Assembly (NCBI RefSeq): GCF_018860755.1
Contig: NZ_JAHKPW010000028.1
Span: forward strand, 11,867-75,866
Origin: Colwellia sp. D2M02
Lineage (GTDB): Bacteria; Pseudomonadota; Gammaproteobacteria; Enterobacterales; Alteromonadaceae
Length of the DNA: 64,000 nt
Direction: 5' to 3'
Both the position numbers and the translations under genes were made by a program. Below the pieces are notes generated by a model, which saw only the letters and a program-made list of their open reading frames with translations, was not told the origin of the DNA and searched no databases. Positions 17,125 to 27,040 of the stretch are shown piece after piece (position 1 is the first letter of the stretch; each line of letters starts with the position of its first letter).

Positions 17125-17592
17125 ATGAAGTTTACCGTAAGCTTTAGAAAAGCGACCCATGATGACATTGATTTTTTATTATCGTTAAGAAAACGATCAA
17201 TGACTAAGCACTTACTTGTTGCTGGCATTAAAATGACTAATGACCAACATATGGAGCGAATTAAAGAATTCTATGCTCAAAGCCATATTATTTTAGTTGA
17301 TCGCAAGCCGGTCGGTTTATTAAAGCTTGGGGTGGTTGCATTAAATGATATGGAGAAAAGTTTACACATTCGACAGTTGCAAATTATGCCAGCATTTCAA
17401 GGGAAGGGAATAGGTAGTGCGGCATTAGATGTGGTGAAAAAGCGCGCGCTGCAATTATGTTTACCGATCACCTTAAATGTTTTATTGAAAAACCCCGCGA
17501 GAGCGCTATATCTTCGCCATGGCTTCCAAGTGGTCAGTCAGAATAAATTAGAATATCAACTGCGTTGCTCACTTGAAGTCATCGCCGCGTAA
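17125..17592 (+). CDS. GNAT-family N-acetyltransferase
   Basis: This 155-residue protein starts at the ATG at 17125, which puts the FRKATHDDIDFLLSLR beta1-alpha1 segment at the N-terminus as in the family. The acetyl-CoA binding motif A is QIMPAFQGKGIGSAAL near residues 91-106, and the C-terminal LYLRHGFQVVSQNKLEYQL is typical of GNAT. The substrate is unknown. An upstream in-frame ATG at 17074 is unlikely. It stands alone between lolE and a convergent peptidase gene. Confidence 0.85.
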   Translation: MKFTVSFRKATHDDIDFLLSLRKRSMTKHLLVAGIKMTNDQHMERIKEFYAQSHIILVDRKPVGLLKLGVVALNDMEKSLHIRQLQIMPAFQGKGIGSAALDVVKKRALQLCLPITLNVLLKNPARALYLRHGFQVVSQNKLEYQLRCSLEVIAA

Positions 17593-17636
17593 AAATACAC
17601 TGACGATAGCTTTAAGTGATAAATTAAGATAATAAA

Positions 17637-17668
17637 TGCTAGCTAAGCTGTGAACATTTTAGCTAGCA
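17637..17668. terminator. Hairpin between the convergent GNAT and M28 peptidase genes
   Basis: TGCTAGCTAA (17637-17646) pairs with TTAGCTAGCA (17659-17668), a 10-bp perfect stem. T-runs are weak on both sides, so termination efficiency is uncertain. Confidence 0.45.
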
Positions 17669-17691
17669 ATGGCAGAGTAAAACCCTTACTT

Positions 17692-19140
17692 TTAAAAAAT
17701 AAGTCCTTTGCCTTTAACTAGATTAGTATCTATACGGCTTGGTGTGATTTTTCCGGTTACTAAAGGCGTTGTTGCCGTAGCCAAGGTTTTTATAACTTGC
17801 TGCATAGAGTTTAAATCAAGGCTATTAATATCATCGGTTACTTGATGATAATGCTGGTCTTTGTCAAGTTGGGTGCTACTAAAGCTATGCGCTGGTACAC
17901 CTAACCTAGCTAAAGTTGCATTATCAGAGCGGTAAAATAGGTTTTGCTCTGGGTAAGGGTCGGCATAAATCTCCTTACTCTGTTCTTTTAAGGCTATATT
18001 TAACTGCTCGCCTAAGGTTGAACGCTCCATTCCTGTCATCCAAACAGTACCAGCACCGAATTTAGCCGGCTTACCGATCATTTCAATGTTAATCATTGCG
18101 GTAATATCGCTCGGGTTAAGTTGAGCGGAGAAATATTTAGAGCCAAAGCCGCCAATTTCCTCGGCGCTAAACGCAGCAAACATTAATGTTCTTTCATTGT
18201 TATTTACTTGCTTGAAATGGTTGGCTAAATTAATAATAGCTGATACGCCAGAAGCATCATCATCTGCGCCATTATATATCTGCTGTCCCATACTTTGATG
18301 TGAGCTTTCGTCGCTGTGATTGCTTTTATGCTCATCAGGGCTAATACCGCCTAAATGATCATAATGAGCCGAATAAAGTACAATTTCATCAGGTAATGAC
18401 TTACCTGGTAAGACACCAATCACGTTACTAATTTTAGTCGTGTTGACGTTAGTTGTTCCACTGATAGATAAGCTGTTTATCGTGGTGGTATCGGTTACTG
18501 CACCAACAATTATGCCACCGCTAGTGCTTTCGTTTTCATTAATAAGTTTGTTGAGCCCACGTGCAAAATAAGCTTGGTAGCGCTTAAAGGTTTTTTCATG
18601 ACTAGGGTCTACTAATACTAAATGCTGACCTCCTTGTTGATTAATATTGCCTAAAATCGTTCGCAGGTTATCGTCTTTTTTAATGACGTGAATGGTAAGG
18701 TTGGCGGTATTTTCATTCCAAGTAAAGTCACTAACGGTACTTGCCATAGTTAATACATCAGCGCTAAGTGTGTTGTTATTGATGACAACGGTTAAAGATG
18801 CAGGTGTTATTGATTTTATTTGGTAATATTGTTGGAAATTATCGGTATTGTTTGCTGGCACTAAACCAACTTGCTGATAACGCTGAGCGATATATTGCGC
18901 TGCTTTTTCAATATCTTTTGAAAAGTTACCACGGCCATTAAGCTCGTCGCTCGCTAAATACGTAACGTCTTTAGTAATTTGGGTAAGGTTAATGGTGTTA
19001 TCTAACGAGGTTTCTGTCGCTTGAAGTGCTTGAGTTTGCTTATCGCTTTTCTCTTCGTTAACACAGCCAGTTAATGAAATACTAAGCGCTATCGCTAAAG
19101 ACAAACGTTTTATATTATTATTGTTAAATGAAGGTGACAT
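17692..19140 (-). CDS. M28-family zinc aminopeptidase, lipoprotein
   Basis: This 482-residue protein has a lipoprotein signal peptide with lipobox LTGC around residue 26, followed by N-E-E; with no Asp at +2, outer-membrane sorting is likely. The M28 core lies at about 235-450. Dizinc ligands appear in order: H in YSAHYDHLGG, D in GADDDASGVS, the EE pair in FAAFSAEEIGGFGS, E in NIEMIG and H in DQHYHQ. A protease-associated-like insert precedes the core. It probably acts on peptides in the envelope. It is monocistronic, with yaeQ upstream on the same strand. Confidence 0.9.
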   Translation of the reverse strand: MSPSFNNNNIKRLSLAIALSISLTGCVNEEKSDKQTQALQATETSLDNTINLTQITKDVTYLASDELNGRGNFSKDIEKAAQYIAQRYQQVGLVPANNTDNFQQYYQIKSITPASLTVVINNNTLSADVLTMASTVSDFTWNENTANLTIHVIKKDDNLRTILGNINQQGGQHLVLVDPSHEKTFKRYQAYFARGLNKLINENESTSGGIIVGAVTDTTTINSLSISGTTNVNTTKISNVIGVLPGKSLPDEIVLYSAHYDHLGGISPDEHKSNHSDESSHQSMGQQIYNGADDDASGVSAIINLANHFKQVNNNERTLMFAAFSAEEIGGFGSKYFSAQLNPSDITAMINIEMIGKPAKFGAGTVWMTGMERSTLGEQLNIALKEQSKEIYADPYPEQNLFYRSDNATLARLGVPAHSFSSTQLDKDQHYHQVTDDINSLDLNSMQQVIKTLATATTPLVTGKITPSRIDTNLVKGKGLIF

Positions 19141-19225
19141 AAATGGGCCTTTATTTGATTTCAGGTTAGTTTAGGTAAACGCGCTATAGTACACATAACT
19201 CTTTTGAGTGAAAAGCTTAGCGACT

Positions 19226-19759
19226 TTATTGTAATTTAATTGTTTCAACCAGTACGGTTTCATCGCCTGAAGAAAGCCATAATTGACCGTCTTGTATACT
19301 GCATTGAAATTCCATGGTACGACTTAGTAGTTTAACTAACGCATCACAAGTTTCAGCAGTGAACTGTTCAATGCTTAAACGATCAAATTTTTTCAGATTG
19401 CTTTGTGCTTGCCCCCACCATGTTGAGGCGCTTGCTCCATAACAATAGAGTTTGACTTGCTTAGCTTGATTTGATGCCTTTTTTAAACGCTTTTCATCAA
19501 GCTGACCTAGCTCAATCCACAGCGCTATTTCATCACTGTAATTTACTTGCTTAATGGCGGCTTCATCTTCATCACTTAATCCTTTGCCAAATTGTAGATC
19601 TGGGTGTGCATTTAAAATGTACGCGATTAATCTTACCATTAAGCGTTGCTCGGTTTCAGATGGATGCTGAGCAATGGTTAACTGAATACTGTCGTAATAA
19701 TTACGATCCATATCGGCTAAGTCAATGTTTGCTTTGTATATCGTTGCTTTAAGTGCCAT
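19226..19759 (-). CDS. yaeQ: YaeQ family protein
   Basis: This 177-residue protein matches YaeQ in length and in its opening MALKATIYKANIDLADMDRN. Further YaeQ landmarks are PSETEQRLMVRLIAYI near 33-48, DEIALWIELGQ near 78-88 and CYGASASTWW near 105-115. YaeQ folds as a PD-(D/E)XK nuclease-like protein; biochemical activity has not been settled. The E, D and E/Q residues of such a site are present, but I cannot verify geometry. It lies 85 bases upstream of the M28 gene on the same strand. Confidence 0.93.
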   Translation of the reverse strand: MALKATIYKANIDLADMDRNYYDSIQLTIAQHPSETEQRLMVRLIAYILNAHPDLQFGKGLSDEDEAAIKQVNYSDEIALWIELGQLDEKRLKKASNQAKQVKLYCYGASASTWWGQAQSNLKKFDRLSIEQFTAETCDALVKLLSRTMEFQCSIQDGQLWLSSGDETVLVETIKLQ

Positions 19760-19934
19760 GAGTTTTTTAATAGAAGGTGTTTATAATTGGCAATAGTAGC
19801 AGTTAGTCTGCCGCTTGCCATTACATTTATCAAATGAATAGCTAGGATAAGAGTAATTTATTTAGTTTATAAACAGCTCAATGCTAGAGTGGATGTTACT
19901 ATGATTATTTATTGTTAAATATTTTGAGGATTAT

Positions 19935-21056
19935 ATGTCTATTTCATCTTTTTTCCCGCCACAACGTACTTTAATGGGGCCTGGTCCGTCAGATGTTAAT
20001 CCTCGGGTTTTATCCGCACTCGCACGACCCACAGTAGGGCATTTAGATCCAACCTTTATTGGTATGATGGATGAAGTTAAAACGTTGATTCAGTATGCCT
20101 TTCAAACAAAAAACACTTACACCATGGCAATTTCTGCGCCTGGCTCTGCGGGAATGGAAGCGTGTTTTGTTAATTTATTGACCCCGAACGATACTGTCGT
20201 TGTCTGTAAAAATGGTGTTTTTGGTGCACGCATGGTTGAAAATGTTACGCGTATTGGCGCTAAAGCAATTGTTATTGAGGGCGAGTGGGGCAGGGCTGTT
20301 AATCCACAGCAGCTCGAAGATACTTTAAAACAAAACCCTCAAGCGAGCGTTGTTGCTTTTGTGCATGCTGAAACCTCAACTGGCGCACTTTCTGATGCTC
20401 AAGCTCTATGTAGTATTGCTAAACAGTATGATTGTTTAACGATTGTTGATGCTGTTACTTCATTAGCAGGTGTTGAATTACGTGTTGATGATTGGGGAAT
20501 TGATGCTGTTTATTCAGGCAGTCAAAAATGTTTATCGTGTGTGCCTGGCTTGTCACCAATCAGTTTTAGTGAGCAGGCAGCAGAGCTGATTAAAAAACGT
20601 AATGCGCCCGTTCAAAGTTGGTTTTTAGATCAATCGTTAGTAATGGACTATTGGTCAGGTCAAGGTAAGCGTAGTTACCATCATACCGCGCCAGTAAACT
20701 CTCTTTATGCCTTACATGAGTCGTTAGTAATATTACAAAATGAAGGGTTAGAACAAAGCTGGCAACGTCACCGTACTATGCATAATAAATTAGCGGGTGG
20801 TTTAGAACAGTTAGGTATTAATTTTATAGTACCTAAAGAGGAGCGTTTACCACAGCTAAACGCAGTATATATTCCTGAAGGTGTTGATGATGCTGCGGTG
20901 AGACATACATTATTAAATGATTATAATTTAGAAATAGGAGCTGGTCTTGGTGCTTTTGCGGGTAAAGCATGGCGTATCGGTTTAATGGGTTATGCTGCGC
21001 GTAATGAGAATGTAACCTTGTGCTTAGCGGCACTAAAAGATACCTTACCTGCATAA
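19935..21056 (+). CDS. Class V PLP aminotransferase, alanine/serine-glyoxylate type
   Basis: This 373-residue PLP enzyme belongs to the alanine-glyoxylate/serine-pyruvate aminotransferase group. It opens with LMGPGPSDVNPRVLSALARP, the substrate-binding start of that group. It has HAETSTGALSDA near 135-146, the DAVTSLAGVEL strand with the PLP Asp, and the Schiff-base lysine in YSGSQKCLSCVPG near 196. The C-terminal RIGLMGYAARNENV contains the carboxylate-binding Arg. The likely substrates are glyoxylate and Ala or Ser; purine-derived ureidoglycine is possible for PucG relatives. TGAGGAT precedes the start. It is a single gene. Confidence 0.9.
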   Translation: MSISSFFPPQRTLMGPGPSDVNPRVLSALARPTVGHLDPTFIGMMDEVKTLIQYAFQTKNTYTMAISAPGSAGMEACFVNLLTPNDTVVVCKNGVFGARMVENVTRIGAKAIVIEGEWGRAVNPQQLEDTLKQNPQASVVAFVHAETSTGALSDAQALCSIAKQYDCLTIVDAVTSLAGVELRVDDWGIDAVYSGSQKCLSCVPGLSPISFSEQAAELIKKRNAPVQSWFLDQSLVMDYWSGQGKRSYHHTAPVNSLYALHESLVILQNEGLEQSWQRHRTMHNKLAGGLEQLGINFIVPKEERLPQLNAVYIPEGVDDAAVRHTLLNDYNLEIGAGLGAFAGKAWRIGLMGYAARNENVTLCLAALKDTLPA

Positions 21057-21102
21057 TACCTAATCTTCTGCACTTAAATACTGTTCAAATAATTAAAACT
21101 AT

Positions 21103-21140
21103 ATACACGCACTATGTATAAATAAATGTAGTGCGTGTAT
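21103..21140. terminator. Hairpin between convergent aminotransferase and glyoxalase genes
   Basis: A 12-bp stem (ATACACGCACTA with TAGTGCGTGTAT) has a 14-base loop. T-runs are weak on both sides, but the position is right for a bidirectional terminator. Confidence 0.55.
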
Positions 21141-21164
21141 TGTTAACAAATTATTAGCTTGGCT

Positions 21165-21584
21165 TTACCAAGTGCCAATATTCTCCATTTCGGCCCAAGG
21201 TGATTGAACAGGCAGCGCCCCGCCTTTTTGTAGCAGTTCAATTGAGATCCCGTCAGGAGACTTAATAAATGCCATGTAGCCACAACGTGGTGGTCTATTA
21301 ATAACGACACCCTCATCTTGTAGCTTTTGGCAAAGCTGATAAATATCATCTACTTGAAATGCTAAATGACCAAAGCTTCTACCCGTTGGATATTCTTCTG
21401 CAGAATCCCAATTGTAGGTAAGCTCAACTTCTGGTGCACCTATTTCTGTTGCTAAATACACTAGCGTAAACTTTCCGTCAGGATACTCACTGCGTTTAGT
21501 TTCAATAAGACCGAGTTTATTAATATAAAAATCAAGAGAGGCATCTAAATCTTTCACTCTCACCATAGCATGTAAAAATTTCAT
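21165..21584 (-). CDS. gloA: Glyoxalase I-like VOC protein
   Basis: This 139-residue protein has the lactoylglutathione lyase pattern. It begins MKFLHAMVRVKDLDASLDFY, with H5 as the first metal ligand. It continues with VELTYNWDSAEEYPTG (E), FGHLAFQVDDIYQLC (H) and the C-terminal DGISIELLQK (E). It would detoxify methylglyoxal-glutathione adduct. The last 15 residues extend slightly beyond the E. coli protein. AAGGA precedes the start. The gloA name is likely, but related VOC enzymes share the pattern. Confidence 0.85.
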   Translation of the reverse strand: MKFLHAMVRVKDLDASLDFYINKLGLIETKRSEYPDGKFTLVYLATEIGAPEVELTYNWDSAEEYPTGRSFGHLAFQVDDIYQLCQKLQDEGVVINRPPRCGYMAFIKSPDGISIELLQKGGALPVQSPWAEMENIGTW

Positions 21585-22109
21585 TGTTTTTCCTTACGTA
21601 GGACAGAAGACAGGGGCTGCTGCCAATTAATCGCACTATTCTTATTTAAAAGAGAGGTAAAAATACACGTTAAAGTTAGCTAATTAATTGCAGCACTAAC
21701 CCTCGTTGCTTTATAACAATAATTGACTTTTTTCGCTAGCGTTAGTAGATACATTTGAAGGAGTAATAGTAAGTTATGCTCGTATCTAACAAACTATAGA
21801 GTTACCTATTATAATTCTCTATTTATTAGTTGAGCTGTGATAGCGACATAGCAGCCTAATAAAAAGGTGAAAAATAAGAAGAAAAACTTTATTTTGTGTT
21901 ATTTTTTGCTTAGATTATAGACACACTTAAATAAGTCCTGAATAAATGTTAAATAAGTGTGCCTTATATAATATGTATTGATCTAGGTCAACAAACAGAA
22001 ACAGACAACAAACTAGTATTAGCTTCATTATTTTGATTTTAAATACTGTTACTGTAAGTACGGTGTTTATAAATATAGCTTATCTCATCATAAACCGTAG
22101 AGAGCCAAT
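21585..22109. other. Regulatory region between gloA and the nap operon
   Basis: This divergent 525-base region is AT-rich and holds the FNR-type site and -10 of the nap promoter near its right end. The remainder has short dyads (for example CGCTAGCG around 21733) but no gene that I can support. Confidence 0.5.
21978..22019 (+). promoter_or_regulatory. FNR/EtrA-type site and nap promoter
   Basis: TTGATCTAGGTCAA at 21978-21991 matches the FNR consensus TTGAT-N4-ATCAA with one mismatch. A -10-like TAGTAT lies at 22014-22019. A start at about 22026 would put the site centre at -41.5, the classical class II activator position. Anaerobic induction of nap by FNR is known in enterics and Shewanella; binding here is inferred. 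Confidence 0.65.
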
Positions 22110-22271
22110 ATGAATAAAGCAATATCACCTGAGCAACAGCAAAAACATGAACGAAATACCTTTATCTTTTTAGCGGTATTTTTAGCACCTATTTTATCCG
22201 TTATTATTGTCGCAGGCTTTGGCTTTGCGGTGTGGATCTCTCAAATATTCTTAGGTCCTCCGAGCGCATAA
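22110..22271 (+). CDS. napE: Periplasmic nitrate reductase small membrane subunit NapE
   Basis: This 53-residue protein has a charged N-terminus (EQQQKHERN) and one membrane span at about 17-45 (FLAVFLAPILSVIIVAGFGF), ending FLGPPSA. It matches NapE in size and pattern. The role of NapE is not established; it is found at the head of nap operons such as napEFDABC. AGAGAG lies upstream of the ATG. The next gene, napF, begins three bases after the stop. Confidence 0.88.
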   Translation: MNKAISPEQQQKHERNTFIFLAVFLAPILSVIIVAGFGFAVWISQIFLGPPSA

Positions 22272-22274
22272 TCG

Positions 22275-22913
22275 TTGTTCTCTTTTAAAAGAAACAAGTC
22301 AGATAAGCCTGAACGTTTGGTTGATCCTGCTCGGCGTCGTTTATTTAAAGGGCGTGTAAAAACCGAGTCAGTATTACGGCTACCTTGGGCTATTAATGAT
22401 AAAGCCTTTACAGAGAGTTGCACTCAATGTGGCGATTGCATTGATGCGTGCGAAACAAACATTATTGTTAAAGATGAATTTGGCTTTCCTAAAGTTGATT
22501 TTACATTAGGCGAATGTACTTTTTGTGATTTGTGCATAACTCATTGCCAACAGCCATTATTTGTTAGTAGCTTTGCTCAGCAAGAGAGTTTACCTGCACA
22601 ACTCAATAGCCAGCCACAGCATATAAACCCTTTGGTCACTCGTATTCATGATCCACAAATAGCAAGTACTGCTATTGAACCGCACAGAGATAAACCTTGG
22701 CCGGCAACGTTAGAGATAACCGATAAATGTTTAGCTAAAAACAATATTTATTGTCAAAGCTGCCGTGATGAATGTGAGCCTAACGCCATAAAGTTTGTTT
22801 ATCTCAATTCAAGTATTCCAGAGCCTACTATTAACGAAACTGATTGTACTCAGTGTGGTGCTTGTATCTCAATCTGTCCACAAGAGTCATTGGTGTTGGA
22901 TTTTAACGTATGA
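22275..22913 (+). CDS. napF: Ferredoxin-type protein NapF
   Basis: NapF is a cytoplasmic iron-sulfur protein thought to help load or mature NapA. It has 212 residues, longer than the usual 160-170. Three full or near-full 4Fe-4S motifs are seen: CTQCGDCIDAC near 53, CTFCDLCITHC near 81 and CTQCGACISIC near 195. An incomplete cluster, CQSCRDEC, lies near 158. It starts with TTG three bases after napE, and there is no internal ATG that would keep the first motif. It may be translationally coupled to napE. Confidence 0.9.
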   Translation: MFSFKRNKSDKPERLVDPARRRLFKGRVKTESVLRLPWAINDKAFTESCTQCGDCIDACETNIIVKDEFGFPKVDFTLGECTFCDLCITHCQQPLFVSSFAQQESLPAQLNSQPQHINPLVTRIHDPQIASTAIEPHRDKPWPATLEITDKCLAKNNIYCQSCRDECEPNAIKFVYLNSSIPEPTINETDCTQCGACISICPQESLVLDFNV

Positions 22914-22980
22914 TTTTTATACAGAACACATACTGTGTAGTGAATATTATAAACACAGTGAATTAAGACGAAGAGGGAAT

Positions 22981-23253
22981 ATGACAGACAATATAAATAC
23001 GCCCACCGATGAATATCATGTTGCAAGCTTAGTTGCTTATTGTATGCAAGATCAAATAGGCGAAGTAACCCAAGCCATTAATGCTATTGAAGGGGCTGAA
23101 ATTCATGCAACCAGTGTGGAAGGAAAAATTGTCCTAACTTTAGAGGGAGAGAGCCATAAAACTATTGGTAAAAAAATGGACCAATTAAGAATACATCAAG
23201 GGTTAATTAATTTATCTCCTGTTTATCATCAAGTTCTTGATGAAGGTCAATAA
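22981..23253 (+). CDS. napD: NapA signal-peptide chaperone NapD
   Basis: NapD binds the Tat signal of NapA and delays export until the cofactor is in. It has 90 residues from the ATG at 22981, preceded by AGAGGGA. Typical NapD elements are YHVASLVAYC, the alpha/beta core EVTQAINAIEGAEIHA and the closing INLSPVYHQV. It lies 67 bases after napF and 158 bases before napA. Confidence 0.92.
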   Translation: MTDNINTPTDEYHVASLVAYCMQDQIGEVTQAINAIEGAEIHATSVEGKIVLTLEGESHKTIGKKMDQLRIHQGLINLSPVYHQVLDEGQ

Positions 23254-23411
23254 AAAATACTGGTAAAGGCATAAACTAGGATTAAATTTAACGTTAACAC
23301 TACTGTGAACTTAACTGTAAGCGCCAATAATTTATAAAAATAATAGTGGCTTGGAAATTTATCAAGCTAAAACCATTAAATTGAATCGAAGAGCAAAGGA
23401 AAGGTGACCCA

Positions 23412-25910
23412 ATGACCATTAATCGCCGAGAGTTTATTAAAGCTAATGCCGTTGCCGCGGCGGCGGCTGTCGCAGGTGTATCTGTACCTGCGATGGCATC
23501 AAATTTCATTACCAGTTCAGACCTTACTAAGCTGAAATGGGACAAAGCCCCGTGTCGTTTTTGTGGTACTGGTTGTAGCGTTAATGTCGGTGTAATGGAT
23601 GGCAAGGTTGTTGCGACTCACGGTGATATCAAGTCGCCCGTGAATAAAGGCCTTAACTGTGTTAAGGGCTACTTTCTTTCTAAAATAATGTATGGGAAAG
23701 ATAGACTTACCACACCTTTATTACGTATGACTAATGGGAAATACGATAAAGAAGGTGAGTTTACACCCATTACTTGGGAGCAAGCATTTAATGTTATGGC
23801 TGAAAAAGCCAAAGACGCTTTACAAAAAAACGGTCCGGAAGCATTAGGTATGTTTGGGTCTGGACAGTGGACAGTGCAAGAAGGCTATGCTGCGGTTAAG
23901 TTAATGAAAGCAGGCTTTAGAACAAATAATATTGACCCAAATGCACGCCACTGTATGGCATCGGCGGTTGGCGGCTTTATGCGTACCTTTGGTATTGATG
24001 AGCCTATGGGATGCTACGATGATTTAGAGGCGGCAGATGCATTTGTATTATGGGGTTCTAATATGGCAGAAATGCACCCTATTTTATGGACTCGTTTAAC
24101 CGATCGTCGTTTAAGTGCACCACATGTAAAAGTGGCCGTTTTATCGACTTTTGAACATCGTAGCTTTGATTTAGCTGATAATGGTATGGTATTTACGCCG
24201 CAAACCGATTTAGCTATTTTAAATTATATTGCCAATTATATTATTGAAACCGGTCGTGTAAATAAAGATTTTGTGAATAAACACACTAACTTTAAGTTAG
24301 GTGAAACTGATATTGGTTACGGTTTACGCCCTGAACACCCTTTAGAGCAAAAAGCTAAAAACAATGGTAAAACTGCGGGCAGCTCAACATCGATTAGTTT
24401 TGATGAATACGCGAAATTTGTTAGCACCTATACCGCAGAATATACGGCTAAGTTATCAGGTGTACCCGAACATAAATTGAAAGCGCTTGCTGAGCTCTAT
24501 GCAGACCCTAAAATTAAAGTAACATCATTTTGGACGATGGGCTTTAACCAACATACTCGTGGAGTGTGGGCTAATAACTTAGTTTATAACATTCACTTGT
24601 TAACAGGAAAAATATCCACGCCAGGTAACAGTCCATTTTCATTAACGGGTCAGCCTTCAGCTTGTGGTACCGCACGTGAAGTTGGTACATTCTCTCACCG
24701 TTTACCAGCTGATATGGTTGTAGCAAACCCTAAGCACCGTGCAACCGCTGAAAAAATTTGGAACCTACCTGAAGGCACTGTGCCTGCTAAACCAGGTTAT
24801 CATGCTGCACTGCAAAATCGTATGTTGAAAGATGGCAAATTAAATTTCTATTGGGTGCAATGTAATAACAATATGCAAGCAGCAGCTAATATTAACGAAG
24901 AAGGCTATCCTGGTTATCGTAACCCGAAAAACTTTATAGTTGTTTCTGATCCATACCCAACGGTAACAGCACAAGCGGCAGATTTGATTTTACCGGCAGC
25001 TATGTGGGTAGAAAAAGAAGGGGTTTATGGTAATGCCGAACGTCGAACACAATCTTGGTATCAAATGGTAGAAGCGCCAGAAGGGGCTAAGTCTGATTTA
25101 TGGCAGTTAGTTGAATTTTCAAAACGCTTCAATATTGAAGAGGTTTGGTCAGAAGAGTTAATTGCTAAAAAACCAGAAGTACGAGGTAAAACATTATTTG
25201 ATGTGCTTTACAAAGAATCATCTGTTGGTAAATTTTCATTAGATGAAATCCCAGAAGATAGATTAAACCATGAATCACGTGAATTTGGTTTTTATATTCA
25301 AAAAGGTTTATTTGAAGAGTACGCTAGTTTTGGTCGAGGTCATGCTCACGATTTAGCGCCGTATGACAGATATCATCAGGAGCGCGGCTTACGTTGGCCT
25401 GTTGTTGATGGTAAAGAAACACAATGGCGCTTTAAAGAAGGTACAGACCCATACGCTAAAGCGGGCAGTGGTTGGGATTTTTATGGTCACAAAGACGGTC
25501 GCGCGGTTATTTTTGCTCTACCTTATGAGCCACCAGCTGAATCTCCAGATGAAGAATACGACTTATGGTTATCTACAGGCCGTGTATTAGAACATTGGCA
25601 CTCTGGCTCAATGACACAGCGTGTTCCTGAGCTTTATAAAGCAATGCCTGATGCTTTGGTTTATATGCACCCTGATGATGCTAAAGCACGTAATATGCGC
25701 CGAGGAGATTTAGTGAAATTAATTTCTCGCCGCGGTGAAGTGCAAACTCGTGTTGAAACGCGTGGCCGTAATAAACCGCCTAAAGGTTTAGTATATATGC
25801 CTTGGTTTGATGCTAGCCGTTTAGTAAATAAAGTTACTTTAGATGCTACCGACCCGTTATCTAAGCAAACGGATTTCAAAAAATGTGCTATTAAAATTGT
25901 GAAAGTGTAG
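23412..25910 (+). CDS. napA: Periplasmic nitrate reductase catalytic subunit NapA
   Basis: NapA reduces nitrate to nitrite in the periplasm with a bis-MGD molybdenum cofactor and one 4Fe-4S cluster. The protein has 832 residues. The Tat signal has NRREFIK at 4-10 and a likely cleavage near AMA-SN at residue 29. Cluster cysteines are C48, C51, C55 and C83, and the Mo-ligand Cys is C181 in ARHCMAS. GAAAGGTGA precedes the ATG. The full-length sequence has no visible defect, so it should be functional. Confidence 0.98.
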   Translation: MTINRREFIKANAVAAAAAVAGVSVPAMASNFITSSDLTKLKWDKAPCRFCGTGCSVNVGVMDGKVVATHGDIKSPVNKGLNCVKGYFLSKIMYGKDRLTTPLLRMTNGKYDKEGEFTPITWEQAFNVMAEKAKDALQKNGPEALGMFGSGQWTVQEGYAAVKLMKAGFRTNNIDPNARHCMASAVGGFMRTFGIDEPMGCYDDLEAADAFVLWGSNMAEMHPILWTRLTDRRLSAPHVKVAVLSTFEHRSFDLADNGMVFTPQTDLAILNYIANYIIETGRVNKDFVNKHTNFKLGETDIGYGLRPEHPLEQKAKNNGKTAGSSTSISFDEYAKFVSTYTAEYTAKLSGVPEHKLKALAELYADPKIKVTSFWTMGFNQHTRGVWANNLVYNIHLLTGKISTPGNSPFSLTGQPSACGTAREVGTFSHRLPADMVVANPKHRATAEKIWNLPEGTVPAKPGYHAALQNRMLKDGKLNFYWVQCNNNMQAAANINEEGYPGYRNPKNFIVVSDPYPTVTAQAADLILPAAMWVEKEGVYGNAERRTQSWYQMVEAPEGAKSDLWQLVEFSKRFNIEEVWSEELIAKKPEVRGKTLFDVLYKESSVGKFSLDEIPEDRLNHESREFGFYIQKGLFEEYASFGRGHAHDLAPYDRYHQERGLRWPVVDGKETQWRFKEGTDPYAKAGSGWDFYGHKDGRAVIFALPYEPPAESPDEEYDLWLSTGRVLEHWHSGSMTQRVPELYKAMPDALVYMHPDDAKARNMRRGDLVKLISRRGEVQTRVETRGRNKPPKGLVYMPWFDASRLVNKVTLDATDPLSKQTDFKKCAIKIVKV

Positions 25911-25919
25911 GAGTCTGTT

Positions 25920-26423
25920 ATGAAAAAATTTAACTTAATAACCATGAGTAGTTTATTAATAATGACTTTGGCGCCGTTATTTTATGTAAGCACAGCGATA
26001 AGTGCAGATAAAGATACCATAAATACTGTGGCAACATTACGAGATCACACTAAGGTTGATGAACAAAAAACACCCAATACAATACCTCAAGTGATGAACA
26101 AGGATATAAAACAAACTCGTAACTATCCTATGCAACCGCCGGTTATCCCCCATACAACGCGCAGTTATGAGGTGAATACAAATAGTAATAAGTGTATGTC
26201 GTGTCACTCACGTCATCGCACTGAAAAATCACAAGCACCTATGGTAAGTGTTACTCATTATATGGATCGCGACGGTAACTTCTTAGCTGAGGTGTCGCCA
26301 CGTCGTTATTTCTGTAACCAATGTCATGTCACGCAAGTTGATGCTAAGCCGTTAGTTGAAAATACTTTTACTGATATGCATAGCTTAATGAAAAATAAAG
26401 TTACTTCAGCTGAGAAAGATTAG
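25920..26423 (+). CDS. napB: Periplasmic nitrate reductase dihaem cytochrome NapB
   Basis: NapB is the electron-transfer subunit that pairs with NapA. It has 167 residues, a Sec signal at 1-29 and two c-type haem sites, C92-MSC-H96 and C132-NQC-H136. Distal histidines are available at H79 and H113. It starts 9 bases after napA with AGGAG upstream, so it is cotranscribed. It lacks any lipobox. Confidence 0.96.
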   Translation: MKKFNLITMSSLLIMTLAPLFYVSTAISADKDTINTVATLRDHTKVDEQKTPNTIPQVMNKDIKQTRNYPMQPPVIPHTTRSYEVNTNSNKCMSCHSRHRTEKSQAPMVSVTHYMDRDGNFLAEVSPRRYFCNQCHVTQVDAKPLVENTFTDMHSLMKNKVTSAEKD

Positions 26424-26431
26424 GAGCACTA

Positions 26432-27019
26432 ATGAAAAAATTATTTCTAATTGGTTGGCGCACCTTAAAAAAACCTAGCGCTTATTATAGTTTAGGTACT
26501 TTAGTAGTTGGAGGCTTCATCGCAGGTATTATTTTTTGGGGTGGTTTTAACACCGCTTTAGAAGTGACAAATACGGAAGAGTTTTGTATCTCTTGTCATG
26601 AAATGGAAAATAATGTTTATGAAGAGCTCAAAACGACCATTCACTTTACCAATCGATCTGGAGTACGTGCAACATGCCCTGATTGTCATGTTCCACATAA
26701 TTGGACTGATAAAATAGCCCGTAAAATGAAAGCTTCAAAAGAGGTATGGGGTGCTATTTTTGGTACTATTAATACGCGAGAGAAGTTTTTAGTGCATCGT
26801 AGACGGTTAGCTGAAAACGAATGGGAGCGCTTAAAAGCCAACGACTCATTAGAGTGTCGTAATTGTCATAATTTTGATTATATGGATTTTACCGAGCAAA
26901 GTGAACGTGCAGCAGTACAACACTCTGGTGCTCTAGCATCAGGTGAAAAAACTTGTATTGACTGCCATAAAGGTATTGCGCATCATTTACCTGATATGAA
27001 AGGCGTCGAAGGCTGGTAA
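26432..27019 (+). CDS. napC: Membrane tetrahaem quinol dehydrogenase NapC
   Basis: NapC oxidises membrane quinol and passes electrons to NapB. It has 195 residues, one N-terminal membrane anchor (about 20-40) and four CxxCH sites beginning at C52, C82, C142 and C175, as in the NapC/NirT family. It starts 8 bases after napB. No napG or napH is present, so NapC should be the only quinol route to NapAB here. A strong terminator follows. Confidence 0.96.
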   Translation: MKKLFLIGWRTLKKPSAYYSLGTLVVGGFIAGIIFWGGFNTALEVTNTEEFCISCHEMENNVYEELKTTIHFTNRSGVRATCPDCHVPHNWTDKIARKMKASKEVWGAIFGTINTREKFLVHRRRLAENEWERLKANDSLECRNCHNFDYMDFTEQSERAAVQHSGALASGEKTCIDCHKGIAHHLPDMKGVEGW

Positions 27020-27040
27020 AATAGCATTCACATTATGATT

